From contig JAUCEF010000001.1 in NCBI GenBank assembly GCA_033558025.1, positions 1,116,001 to 1,180,000 of the forward strand: a DNA stretch of 64,000 bases, given 5' to 3'. The notes under the pieces were generated by a model. That model made no database searches. It was given only the letters and a program-made list of their open reading frames with translations, and was not told the origin of the DNA. A program made the position numbers and the translations under genes. Shown in pieces: positions 1 through 8,103 of the stretch. Position 1 is the first letter of the stretch, and every line of letters starts with the position of its first letter. This stretch comes from Phytophthora sp. 'mugwort'. Taxonomy: Eukaryota > Oomycota > Peronosporomycetes > Peronosporales > Peronosporaceae.

Positions 1-285
1 GGGCAGCGTCACATCCACCACCAGAGGCTTTCGTTTGCTTCCCCCAAGTTGCCGCAGCTTCTCCAGCTCTCGAAATGCTTCGTCCTCATTCTGGAGCAGT
101 AGGTTGCGACCGCCATGCGCGTAAGGAGATCGACGATAGTCGATCAGGTCTTCGAAGCAGATCCCCTGATCTGGACTTGAGGAAGATGCCGCTACAATAG
201 CTCCAACATTATGGAGGACGTGCTCGTGGGGCAGGGCGACGCCCACGTCGTGTGGGGCCACGAGCTCACAGATGCTGCGGATCAT
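1..285 (-). CDS. Phosphotriesterase-related protein (PTER-like), N-terminal part, runs off the window
   Basis: An open frame of 95 codons runs from an ATG at 285 (A at -3) to the window edge without a stop. The N-terminus has the family's first metal-binding motif, LPHEH (about residues 18-22), preceded by a short strand ending in GV. It ends in LVVDVTLP, the next beta strand of the TIM barrel. The segment between them (a tyrosine-rich stretch with YAHGG, then an acidic helix) matches the spacing of animal PTER proteins. Known for the family: amidohydrolase-fold metal-dependent hydrolases; the eukaryotic members act on small acyl or ester substrates. In-frame stops lie upstream near 345-360, which supports this ATG. 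It is divergent from MOB1, with only about 116 bp between the two starts, so the promoters probably share the gap. The C-terminal two thirds are outside the window. Confidence 0.72.
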   Translation of the reverse strand, partial: MIRSICELVAPHDVGVALPHEHVLHNVGAIVAASSSSPDQGICFEDLIDYRRSPYAHGGRNLLLQNEDEAFRELEKLRQLGGSKRKPLVVDVTLP

Positions 286-368
286 TTCGAGACCGTTTGT
301 CGCTAAGTGCGCCTTAAGTTCGCCCTTTTTCGGTTTTACCTCAAGCTATTCGTGCTACAACACTGTGG

Positions 369-377
369 TCATTTGCC
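369..377 (+). promoter_or_regulatory. Oomycete initiator-like motif upstream of MOB1
   Basis: The string TCATTTGCC lies 33 nt before the MOB1 ATG. Oomycete core promoters carry an initiator of the type TCATTYY close to the start codon, so position and sequence fit. This is a short motif match only. Confidence 0.35.
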
Positions 378-401
378 CACTTGACAGCAGTTGCCACCGC
401 C

Positions 402-1204
402 ATGAACAACCTGTTCAACCGCAACAAGACCTTCCGGCCGCAAAAGAGCCACTGCCACGGCACCAAGCGCTATGACCTTCACAAACATGCACAAGCTACA
501 CTCGGAAAGTAAGTCAACCATCATTCCTACTTGACGTTGTAGACGAACAAGTTGCCTTTGAATCTCTCTTACTGACTTTCTGTGTTAAAAGTGGCGATAT
601 GAGGAATGCAGTAGCGTTGCCTGAAGGAGAAGATCTGCACGAGTGGTTAGCTGTCCACAGTATGTTCACTCATTGTGTACTAAAGTAGCAGTTATCTTAA
701 CGCCAGAACTCTCTGTTACTAACATCCTTGTATCTTGGAACAGCGGTGGACTTCTTCAACGAGATCAGCATTGTCTATGGAACGATCCTCGAGTTTTGCA
801 CTTGTGAATCTTGTCCAGAGATGCGAGCAGGACCCAAATTCGAGTATCTGTGGAAGGACAACAAGGAATTCAAGACCCCGGCGAAACTCGCGGCACCTGA
901 GTACATCGACATGCTCATGACGTGGGTGGAGGAGTTGTTGAGTGATGAGACCCTCTTCCCTACCCGAGAAGGAACGCCATACTGCCGCGGCTTCCACACT
1001 GTTGTCAAGAACATCTTCCGTCGTCTCTTTCGGGTCTACGCGCACGTGTACTACTCGCACTTTGACAAGATCGTCAGCATTGGCGCTGAAGCGCACCTCA
1101 ACTCGTGTTTCAAGCACTTCATGGCCTTTGTCACGCAGTTCGACCTCGTTGATAAACGCGAGCAAGAGCCGCTCAACGACTTGATCAAGAAACTATTGCA
1201 CTGA
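402..1204 (+). CDS. MOB1: MOB kinase activator 1 (three exons)
   Basis: The exons join as 402-508, 592-659 and 744-1204, giving 211 residues, close to the usual 210-216. Both introns (509-591, 660-743) have GT-AG ends with GTAAGT and GTATGT donors. Splicing recreates the family motifs LPEGEDL.EW and TVDFFN across the junctions. Exon 3 holds the zinc-binding core: CTCESCPEM (the two cysteines) and, further on, the two histidines of the RVYAHVYYSHFD segment. The C-terminus has EAHLN..FKHF. MOB1 binds and activates NDR/LATS kinases in the Hippo and mitotic-exit networks, acting in the cytoplasm and at spindle poles or centrosomes. The gene converges on the FAIM/WW gene, with about 226 bp between stops. 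Nothing is missing, so I expect a functional protein. Confidence 0.97.
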
Positions 1205-1430
1205 CTACTATGGCCTACAACGCACAAACAAGCGATGGCGAAGACCTCACTTTATTAGCTGGCGATTAAGCAGTGTCTACCACCTAGTAGGAAACCGGCC
1301 GGCACTGCTCCTGTCTGCCTCACTATTAATGCAACCACCAACTTTTCCTAAACATAAATAACGCACTGCTTCACGCATGCATGACAGTCGCTTCAACTCA
1401 CCGTCAAGGCCTGGTACCTCCATTTTCCCT

Positions 1431-2807
1431 CTAAAGGCTCAGCAGATCCACAGGTGGCTGTGTCTGCTGGCCGGTTTGCTCCTTGTGGACAAAAGCTGCG
1501 TGTGTGGCAGGATTGAACGGATCAAACCCTTCGTATCCACTCTTTTGGGGTTTCTGCACAGGTGACGAGTGCACCGCAACGTCGGAGAAGTCAATGAGGT
1601 TGGCCTCCTCTACTTCCTGCACTTCTGGGACTTCCTGTACAGGCTGCAGCGGTTGTTTCATCGGTACAAGCTGGGGCGCGTGTTCCTGCTCGCTCTCGGG
1701 CTCCTCCTGAATCGGTTCCTTCACGGAAACAGTGTGCATGCCATGAATCAAGTCGTTCAGCCCCTGTGACCCCGGAGAAACCTGTTCAAACTCCTGGATC
1801 GGACGGCTCACACGCGGATCCTCGCGATCAACGATAGGTTTTTCCCACTGCGTGCTGCCCGTTTGTTCGTGCCGAAAGTACACAGCACTACGCGAGCGCG
1901 AGTACACGGGATACCACCCGGACTCGAGCACAAAATTGGTCTTGCTAATGTCGCTCCACGCGCTTCCGTCAATGAAGAAGTCATACGTTTTCTCTTCGTC
2001 CACAAGCGTTACCACGAGGTCCAGCTCATGCTGGTCTTCCAGGTCGTATTCAAATTCCCACATGTCGCCATGGATATCATCAAAGCTGACTCTCTTAAGC
2101 TCGCGGCAGTCGAGCACGACCACGAACTCGCCCTTCTCCAGATCCCTCAGCTCCAATTTGTGGACGCTGCCATTTAATCCAAATGCGAATGTCCACGTCA
2201 GCAAAGTGCCAGGTGGACGTTCACCTCCGTCACTCAACAAATCGCCACGGGTGTCTTCCACGCGCCGCACGTACATGTCGCTGCTCCAGACCGAAGCCGT
2301 ATGATGGCGATGGGCCACGGGCAGGAATCGTTCAGCCAGCTGGTCCCAGGCGACACCTTCAGCCAGCAGGTCGTACACCGTCTCGAGTCTCCCCTGGTCC
2401 ACCACGGACGTCTTGACGTCCCGGATAACGACGCGGAAGGGGGTGAGCGCATCCTTCCCCACGTGGAAGTCGTACTGCCAGTTGGTCGCGTACTGATCAG
2501 AACTGTAGAGCCGGCGGCCGTCCAGCTTCAGTCGCTTCTTAGCCGAAATGCGGCTGTGTTCCAGCATAACCGTGTGCACCTGCTCCGAACCCGCGAGCAC
2601 GAAGCGCCACGTCACGCGCTTCTTGGACATGGGTACGCGCGCGCCAATGTTCTCCACCTCCTTCGAGACGCGTAGCACAGCGCTGCTGGAGCTGCCACCG
2701 CCACTGGTCGACGAAGTCGTCGAGTCCATGCTGCCGCGCGCACGTCGAGGCTTGGCAGCTCCGTGGTCGCTGCCGCGGGTGTGGAGCGTCGGCGAAGAGA
2801 GAGTCAT
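1431..2807 (-). CDS. FAIM-like domain repeats plus WW domain protein
   Basis: One uninterrupted frame. Three in-frame ATGs are possible (2906, 2807, 2729); I use 2807 because the residues before it look like leader sequence and the frame is AT-rich there. From 2807 the order is: a Ser/Gly-rich N-terminus; a first beta-rich unit (about 64-130) with TW.F and VHTVMLEH followed by LDG, closely resembling the start of Fas apoptotic inhibitory molecule domains; a second unit (about 202-287) with LTWTFAFG and VHKLEL; a WW-like domain (about 296-325, GWYP then a YF pair and W..P); and an acidic/proline tail. The tail carries NLIDF, DPF and a final LLSL, which resemble clathrin-adaptor peptides. FAIM proteins bind misfolded or aggregated proteins and modulate death signalling in animals; their role in oomycetes is not known to me. 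It shares orientation with the hydrolase upstream (238 bp away). The domain assignment rests on motif resemblance, not on a profile search. Confidence 0.6.
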   Translation of the reverse strand: MTLSSPTLHTRGSDHGAAKPRRARGSMDSTTSSTSGGGSSSSAVLRVSKEVENIGARVPMSKKRVTWRFVLAGSEQVHTVMLEHSRISAKKRLKLDGRRLYSSDQYATNWQYDFHVGKDALTPFRVVIRDVKTSVVDQGRLETVYDLLAEGVAWDQLAERFLPVAHRHHTASVWSSDMYVRRVEDTRGDLLSDGGERPPGTLLTWTFAFGLNGSVHKLELRDLEKGEFVVVLDCRELKRVSFDDIHGDMWEFEYDLEDQHELDLVVTLVDEEKTYDFFIDGSAWSDISKTNFVLESGWYPVYSRSRSAVYFRHEQTGSTQWEKPIVDREDPRVSRPIQEFEQVSPGSQGLNDLIHGMHTVSVKEPIQEEPESEQEHAPQLVPMKQPLQPVQEVPEVQEVEEANLIDFSDVAVHSSPVQKPQKSGYEGFDPFNPATHAAFVHKEQTGQQTQPPVDLLSL

Positions 2808-3044
2808 TAAGAATATACTTAGTACGGCTTGTCGGTCGAGAAGGCCACTGCTGGATGTAATCTGGTAGTGCTTCTGCGACATAAATGTACCGGAAGCCTG
2901 GTACATATTCTTTCGACCAGTAGTGGTTTGAGACGGTTTTTGGCCAATGGTGGATGAGATAGGACTACAGAAGATGCTTCTTTGACTAACATGGCTACAT
3001 GACTGTTTTTACCTGTTCACTAAATTTTGCATCGAACTCGGTGC

Positions 3045-4109
3045 TTAGGGGTGAATTTCCACATTGGAGGAGTAAACTTCGTTCAGCTCGCTGCCCTGCA
3101 CGACGTTGTTCATCCAGTCGGTGAGCTCGTCGGCCAGGAAGCTGGCCTTGGTCTTCTGTACGTTATGGCCGCCCTTCTCGAAGGCCAATCGACGTCCTGG
3201 ATGGCACACGGCGCTCACGTTCAGGAAGATTTCCTCCTCGATGAGCGCGTCGTCTTTTGCCCAGGCCACGAAACTCGGGAGTGCTCGGTTCTTCTCCAAC
3301 TGCTTGGCGAACAACGAGAAATCAGCCGTGGCGCAGCGCACGATCCCCGCCGTGAAATAGTCGGGCAATTTGCTGTCGGGGAACTTGAGCGATTTGATGT
3401 AGAGCTGTCGTATGATCCACTTGGACATTCGCTCGATGCCCGGCACGTCGGATCGCAGCATTTTCCACAGGAAATCATTTAGACGAGGTCTTAGAGCTTG
3501 ATGGGGGCGATGTCCTGCTCCAGCGAGGAGGACCAGTCCTTTGATACTGATCTTCTGCTCCTCCGCGTTAATCCCCGTGAAATGCACGGCCGCATGGCCA
3601 CCAAATGAATGCCCGAGAACAAACACATTGTCCGAGTCTTTCAGCACGCCTTGCATGGCCTTGTAGGTCAGCTGGACGGACGGGAATGCACTGATGTGTT
3701 CATAGTAGTTGCTCGTATCCAATATTGTCGAGCCAGCGAAACCCGGCAAGTTGACACCTACCACCCGAACGCCGCGGTCTTTCAGCAATGGAATGAGATG
3801 CCGGAAGTCTCCGTACGTCCCTGGGGCTCCATGGATCAGCACTAGTGTCGGCGTCGCTGCACTCAAATCCCTCGGCTTGACATCAATATACTCGATCTTG
3901 CACTTGCCGTCCACCTCAATGAACGAAGGTTCCGGTAGCGGTGGTGGAGAAGGCCGACGCGCCTTGGCATCAGTCGTTGAGAAGGACAAGCCCATCTGCG
4001 GGGAAGTCGATGACACCAACCGCTGCTGAGTTACCACGAATGAACTGGACTTTCTCCTGGCCAGCCTGGCAACTCCGACGCAACGAGAAGCTGTGATCAC
4101 CGCCTTCAT
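3045..4109 (-). CDS. Alpha/beta hydrolase, array member 1 (S33/epoxide-hydrolase-like)
   Basis: Intronless, 354 residues, ATG at 4109. The oxyanion motif HGAPG is at 93-97, the nucleophile elbow GHSFG at 166-170 (Ser168), the acid in WAKDD at 286/287 and the catalytic His in GGHN at 315, so the full Ser-Asp-His triad is present. The lid region has LLAGAG and a LKFP segment. Residues 1-35 are rich in Arg, Ser and Val without acids, resembling a mitochondrial presequence. A PSPPPLPEP linker then leads into the family-specific strand with the YIDV motif. Known for the fold: hydrolysis of esters, epoxides or peptides; the substrate here cannot be read from sequence. It is the only member on the minus strand, head to head with member 2. 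It is also the most divergent of the five: LGHSFGGH replaces VGHSFGAH, and EKGGHN replaces GGGHN. Confidence 0.93.
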   Translation of the reverse strand: MKAVITASRCVGVARLARRKSSSFVVTQQRLVSSTSPQMGLSFSTTDAKARRPSPPPLPEPSFIEVDGKCKIEYIDVKPRDLSAATPTLVLIHGAPGTYGDFRHLIPLLKDRGVRVVGVNLPGFAGSTILDTSNYYEHISAFPSVQLTYKAMQGVLKDSDNVFVLGHSFGGHAAVHFTGINAEEQKISIKGLVLLAGAGHRPHQALRPRLNDFLWKMLRSDVPGIERMSKWIIRQLYIKSLKFPDSKLPDYFTAGIVRCATADFSLFAKQLEKNRALPSFVAWAKDDALIEEEIFLNVSAVCHPGRRLAFEKGGHNVQKTKASFLADELTDWMNNVVQGSELNEVYSSNVEIHP

Positions 4110-4145
4110 TTGTTCCAGGACACTTTAGTCGCCCTTCTCTGCTTC

Positions 4146-4153
4146 CGAAATGA
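4146..4153 (-). promoter_or_regulatory. Initiator-like motif for hydrolase 1
   Basis: TCATTTCG on the minus strand lies about 37 nt upstream of the ATG at 4109, inside the 159-bp gap shared by the two divergent hydrolase genes. It fits the oomycete initiator type TCATTYY. The gap probably serves as a bidirectional promoter. Confidence 0.35.
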
Positions 4154-4268
4154 TTTTCCAAGGCGTAACATAAGCTTGTACTTCAGGTTGTACTTCATAT
4201 TGCATAATCTGAAGGTGTTGAGTCAACATCACGTCGGATTCGAGCTGACAAACTGGGCTTGATTGATC

Positions 4269-5336
4269 ATGTTGCGGTGCGCGCATCGCGTTCGGTTGCT
4301 GCCTTCTGCATGTGCTCGCAAGTCGTACAACTGCTGGGACTTCCTGCCTCGAGTGGAGGTGGCGCCTCGACGTGAAACTCGAGCGCCGCCGCCGCCTCTT
4401 CCGCCTCCTCAGTATCTCGACTTGCGCGACCGCTGCACGCTCGAATACGTCGACCTCCCGCCTCGGGAAGAAGCTCTACGAGGCCACGAAGCTCCCGCGA
4501 CGATCGTGTTGGTGCACGGCGCACCTGGCAGCTATAACGACTTTCGTCATCTGATCCCCATAATACTGGACCATCACCCGCCCATGCGAATTATCGGCAT
4601 CAACTTGCCCGGCTACGCGGGGTCCAAGGTGGCTAACGAGCATTATCTCGAGAGTACGAGTGCGTTACCGACCGCTGAATTGGCATTGGACGCTGTGAAA
4701 AAGCTCTGTGACGGGCAAGAAGGGAATGACAAAGTGTTCCTGGTCGGACACTCGTTTGGAGCGCATACAGTAATCAACATGGCAGCGCTGCATGCCTGTA
4801 AGAAACACCACAAAGGGCTTGAGGTTCGAGGCATCGCTTTGCTAGCTCCAGCTGGCTGTCGACCACATAAAGTGCTGCGGCCTCGTGAGAGTGCGATGGT
4901 GGTGAATTTGTTACGTCGAGGTAACCCCGTCATTTCTGCAGTAACACCACACGTCATCAAGGCGGTGTATACTAAACTGCTGAAGTTTCCTAGTGTCCTG
5001 CCTCCAGAACACTACGTCGCGGGTCTGGTCCGTGCCGGAACTACCGACTTTAGTGTGATTCGCGAGCAAGTCGATAAGCTACGAGGACTGAAGATGCCGT
5101 CGCTCATTGCATGGTCGCAACACGACGAGTTCATGGAGGAAGACATCCCAGTTGAGCTGGCTCGACTATGCCATTCTGGTCCACGCTTAGCATTCGTTGG
5201 AGGTGGGCACAACGTACAAAAGACTCGAGCAGAGCAAATTGCACAAGCTATGAGTAAATGGATCGAAGAGGTGGGAGATGGATTCCATCATGGAGAGGAT
5301 GGAGCAGAAGATCAACCCATTCAACACTTGCCGTAG
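4269..5336 (+). CDS. Alpha/beta hydrolase, array member 2
   Basis: Intronless. The frame opens with a TTG at 4263, but the first ATG is at 4269, which I take as the start (355 residues). Counting from 4263, HGAPG is at 85-89, GHSFG at 162-166 (Ser164), the acid Asp at 288 in WSQHDE, and His316 in GGGHNVQKT. The N-terminus (LRCAHRVRLLPSACARKS) is basic and free of acids, like an organelle-targeting leader. A run of prolines (APPPPLPPPQY) precedes the YLDL/EYVDL strand. The C-terminal tail after the last helix is acidic and ends PIQHLP; members 4 and 5 also end in F/LP, which marks them as close paralogues. It is 63 bp upstream of member 3 on the same strand, so transcription units are very tightly packed. 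Confidence 0.93.
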   Translation: MLRCAHRVRLLPSACARKSYNCWDFLPRVEVAPRRETRAPPPPLPPPQYLDLRDRCTLEYVDLPPREEALRGHEAPATIVLVHGAPGSYNDFRHLIPIILDHHPPMRIIGINLPGYAGSKVANEHYLESTSALPTAELALDAVKKLCDGQEGNDKVFLVGHSFGAHTVINMAALHACKKHHKGLEVRGIALLAPAGCRPHKVLRPRESAMVVNLLRRGNPVISAVTPHVIKAVYTKLLKFPSVLPPEHYVAGLVRAGTTDFSVIREQVDKLRGLKMPSLIAWSQHDEFMEEDIPVELARLCHSGPRLAFVGGGHNVQKTRAEQIAQAMSKWIEEVGDGFHHGEDGAEDQPIQHLP

Positions 5337-5399
5337 TGTGTGGGCAGTAAACTTTTAAACGATTACCACATGACTGTCTTGTAAACATAGTTACGATAT

Positions 5400-6509
5400 A
5401 TGACACAGCCTTCTCACAATCTAATTCTCCATTCGGCGGTCAAGATGGCGCTTTGGTGGAATCGCATAGCTTCGGGCGGCACTCAAGTGGTGTCGCTTTC
5501 CGCGAGCTGCTTTGCCTATGTTGGGCATCAATGCTACTCGGTTGTCACAGCTGCTTCAAGCTTTCTACCTCAACGGACGACTTTAGTCGTGCGTGAGCAT
5601 CGTGCTCCACCGCCACCTCTTCCAGAGCCAAAGTACCTCGAGATGAAAGGTTGCTGTACGCTTGAATACGTCGATATTCGGTCACCGGCACGTTCCGAGG
5701 AAAAGTTGTCGACTATCGTTCTGGTTCATGGTGCCCCGGGTAGTTACCGAGACTTTCGCTACCTCATTCCTCTCCTTGCTCAGCAGCCGGGACTTCGCAT
5801 CATTGGAATTAATCTCCCTGGATATGGGGGCTCTGTGGTCGAGAAAGCTCATTTCGTCGAGATGGTCAGTGCTCTTCGAACCGCTGAGGTGGTTTTGGAC
5901 GGAGTTCGGCAACTGTGTATCACGAAGGATGGAAGTGAAGACGTGTTCTTGGTTGGCCATTCATTCGGCGCCCACACCGTCCTGAACATGGCGGCGTTGA
6001 ATGCCACGGAGACCGAAAGTACCCGAGAGCAACCCGCCAACACTTTAACCATTCGTGGTATGGCTTTATTAGCCCCTGCAGGCTGTGTACCGCACAAAAA
6101 TCTGAAACTTGGGCTAGTTGCAGTGATGGTGAAGATGCTCAAGTCTGAATACGCGTGGGCTGTCAGTGCAGCGACGCACTTTACCAAATTCGTGTACACC
6201 AAAGTACTGCGCTTCCCTTGTAAATGGTCTTCAGACCCGTTCGTGTCGGCTGTGATCCGGACGGGCACAACAGACTTTGACTTGATCCGCGACCAGGCCA
6301 AGTTGCTTGGTAGTCGCCAAATGCCGACGCTCATCGCATGGGCAAAGAATGACGAGCATATCCAGCCTGAGATCCCGAAAGAACTCTCCGAGCTCTGTCC
6401 GAATGGCCCCCACCTGGAATTCTCCGGCGGTGGCCACAACGTTCAAAAGACTCGGGCCGATCAAATTGCAACCGCGATGGCTAAGTGGGTCGAACAAGTC
6501 GTTGTTTAA
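5400..6509 (+). CDS. Alpha/beta hydrolase, array member 3
   Basis: Intronless, 369 residues from the ATG at 5400. A second in-frame ATG at 5445 (context CAAGATGGCG) gives a leader starting MALWWNR, may be the real start, and would bring the length closer to the other members. From 5400: HGAPG at 110-114, GHSFG at 186-190 (Ser188), Asp318 in WAKNDE and His346 in GGGHNVQKT. The stretch of about 16-60 is hydrophobic/aromatic without acids and could be a membrane or targeting segment. The proline linker is APPPPLPEPKYLEM. It lacks the acidic tail of member 2 and ends soon after the last helix at WVEQVVV. Function beyond hydrolase cannot be set. Confidence 0.93.
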   Translation: MTQPSHNLILHSAVKMALWWNRIASGGTQVVSLSASCFAYVGHQCYSVVTAASSFLPQRTTLVVREHRAPPPPLPEPKYLEMKGCCTLEYVDIRSPARSEEKLSTIVLVHGAPGSYRDFRYLIPLLAQQPGLRIIGINLPGYGGSVVEKAHFVEMVSALRTAEVVLDGVRQLCITKDGSEDVFLVGHSFGAHTVLNMAALNATETESTREQPANTLTIRGMALLAPAGCVPHKNLKLGLVAVMVKMLKSEYAWAVSAATHFTKFVYTKVLRFPCKWSSDPFVSAVIRTGTTDFDLIRDQAKLLGSRQMPTLIAWAKNDEHIQPEIPKELSELCPNGPHLEFSGGGHNVQKTRADQIATAMAKWVEQVVV

Positions 6510-6739
6510 GCCACATTATTATTGGTGCAAAGATCTATTATTAACCGCCTAAGATCACGACACTGAAGTCCAAAATTTAGGAGCATCACCATAGGTGCTT
6601 AAACTAATACTTCGAAGTAATGCTATTCTTTGTGATGTGTAGGTGTTTATTATTGATGCATCATAAATAGGAATACAAGACGAGATCAACTACTCCAGTT
6701 AGTGCGCTTCAACGACCTTCCTACTACTTGTCAGGTGAG

Positions 6740-7756
6740 ATGCCAGCCACGGGCTACTTGGGTATCCTGCCTTGTTGTAGATCTCCGAAGGTTGTACATG
6801 AGCCGCGGCCCCCTCCTCCTCCACCCCCAGCCCCCAAGTATCTCCAAATGGAGGATATCTGCAAGATAGAGTACATCGACGTTGGGCCGACACAGCCGAA
6901 GGACCTTGCTCCAGCCACAGTTGTGTGTGTTCACGGTGCTCCTGGAAGTTTTCGCGATTTTCGGTACCTCATTCCGATGCTTTCGGAGCAGCAACCTGGG
7001 TTTCGCTTCATCGGTGTTAACCTCCCGGGCTACATGGGCTCTGAGGTGGCGAAAGCTCACTACCTCAACACAGTCTCGGCCTTACGCTCTGCACAAGTGG
7101 TGCTCCAAGCGATTCGACAACTATGTGGCACAATAGACACCGGTGGAGGTGATGTATTTTTCGTTGGCCACTCCTTTGGGGCTCATACAGTGATCAATAT
7201 GGCAGCAATGAACGAGACATTGCGAACTGCTGGAGACAACACCACTACTATCAGACTTCGCGGGATTGCAATGCTGGCACCAGCAGGATGCGTTCCTCAG
7301 CGAATGGTAAAAGAAATTCCGATAAAAATGATGGTAATGATGCTCCGATCTCGCAGTGCTGTTGTTGTTCGCTTAGCCACGCGTTTCGTCAAATATTTAT
7401 ACACAGAGCTCCTTGGCTTTCCCAGAAGAATTCCAGCGACTTCATGTGTATCGGCCGTGATCCGGGCTGCCACGACAAAGTTCCCCTTGATCCGAACTCA
7501 AGTCAATCTGCTAAAGGAAGCCAGAATGCCCGTATTCATTGCTTGGGCACTTGATGATGTCCTAGTTGAGCCTGAAATCCCAGAAGAACTTGGCAAGCTT
7601 TCCCACATTGGACCGCGTCTTGAGTTTGCTGGAGGAGGACACAATATTCAAAAGACTCGAGTTGAGCAAGTCACGGCTGCCTTGAGTTCATGGATTATAT
7701 CTATTCAGAGCGGATGCAACTCCAGCGAGTGTAGAATGACCCAGCATTTCCCGTAG
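6740..7756 (+). CDS. Alpha/beta hydrolase, array member 4
   Basis: Intronless, 338 residues from the first ATG at 6740 (the frame opens at a TTG at 6728). It has the shortest N-terminus of the array: about 15 residues, then KVVHEPR and a run of seven prolines before PAPKYLQM. HGAPG is at 65-69, GHSFG at 143-147 (Ser145), the acid in WALDD at 272/273 and His301 in GGGHNIQKT. The leader has a Cys pair (PCCRS) and no obvious presequence, so this copy may differ in location from members 1, 2 and 5. An upstream exon carrying a leader cannot be excluded. The C-terminus ends MTQHFP, like members 2 and 5. Confidence 0.92.
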   Translation: MPATGYLGILPCCRSPKVVHEPRPPPPPPPAPKYLQMEDICKIEYIDVGPTQPKDLAPATVVCVHGAPGSFRDFRYLIPMLSEQQPGFRFIGVNLPGYMGSEVAKAHYLNTVSALRSAQVVLQAIRQLCGTIDTGGGDVFFVGHSFGAHTVINMAAMNETLRTAGDNTTTIRLRGIAMLAPAGCVPQRMVKEIPIKMMVMMLRSRSAVVVRLATRFVKYLYTELLGFPRRIPATSCVSAVIRAATTKFPLIRTQVNLLKEARMPVFIAWALDDVLVEPEIPEELGKLSHIGPRLEFAGGGHNIQKTRVEQVTAALSSWIISIQSGCNSSECRMTQHFP

Positions 7757-8103
7757 ATCATGGCTACAGGGGCTTGTTGGGCTTGAAAGGCGGCCCAAGT
7801 GGTTACTGGAACATCTCGATAAATTGGTTGATGTCGCTTCATGTGGCCATTGTGTACGCGTGAACACAGCTTGCGTGAGTGTATGACGAAATCGAGGATG
7901 TTACACATACTGCAAACAGCGCTCGCGTGAGTGAGGCGTCCGGGGAATGGAATCTCGTCGAGAATGACGAGAGAAGGCAAAAGCAGTGGCAAGAATGGCA
8001 GCGATCCTTTGATACGGCTCACACTAAAATTTGCATTCAGCAAACGAGGTCCCCCGGACAATTTCTGTGAATTGGCGGCGCTTCTGGTCTCTGGGACTTC
8101 CAA
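7757..8103 (+). other. Intergenic spacer between hydrolases 4 and 5
   Basis: 347 bp with no credible coding frame. It contains only short open frames without family similarity. It presumably holds the terminator of member 4 and the promoter of member 5. Confidence 0.5.

Noticed and set aside
719..1165. 148-codon minus-strand frame
   Set aside because: Antisense of MOB1 exon 3, which is fully conserved on the plus strand.
5849..6439. 196-codon minus-strand frame
   Set aside because: Antisense shadow of hydrolase 3; the same region is antisense-open in its paralogues because of shared codon use.
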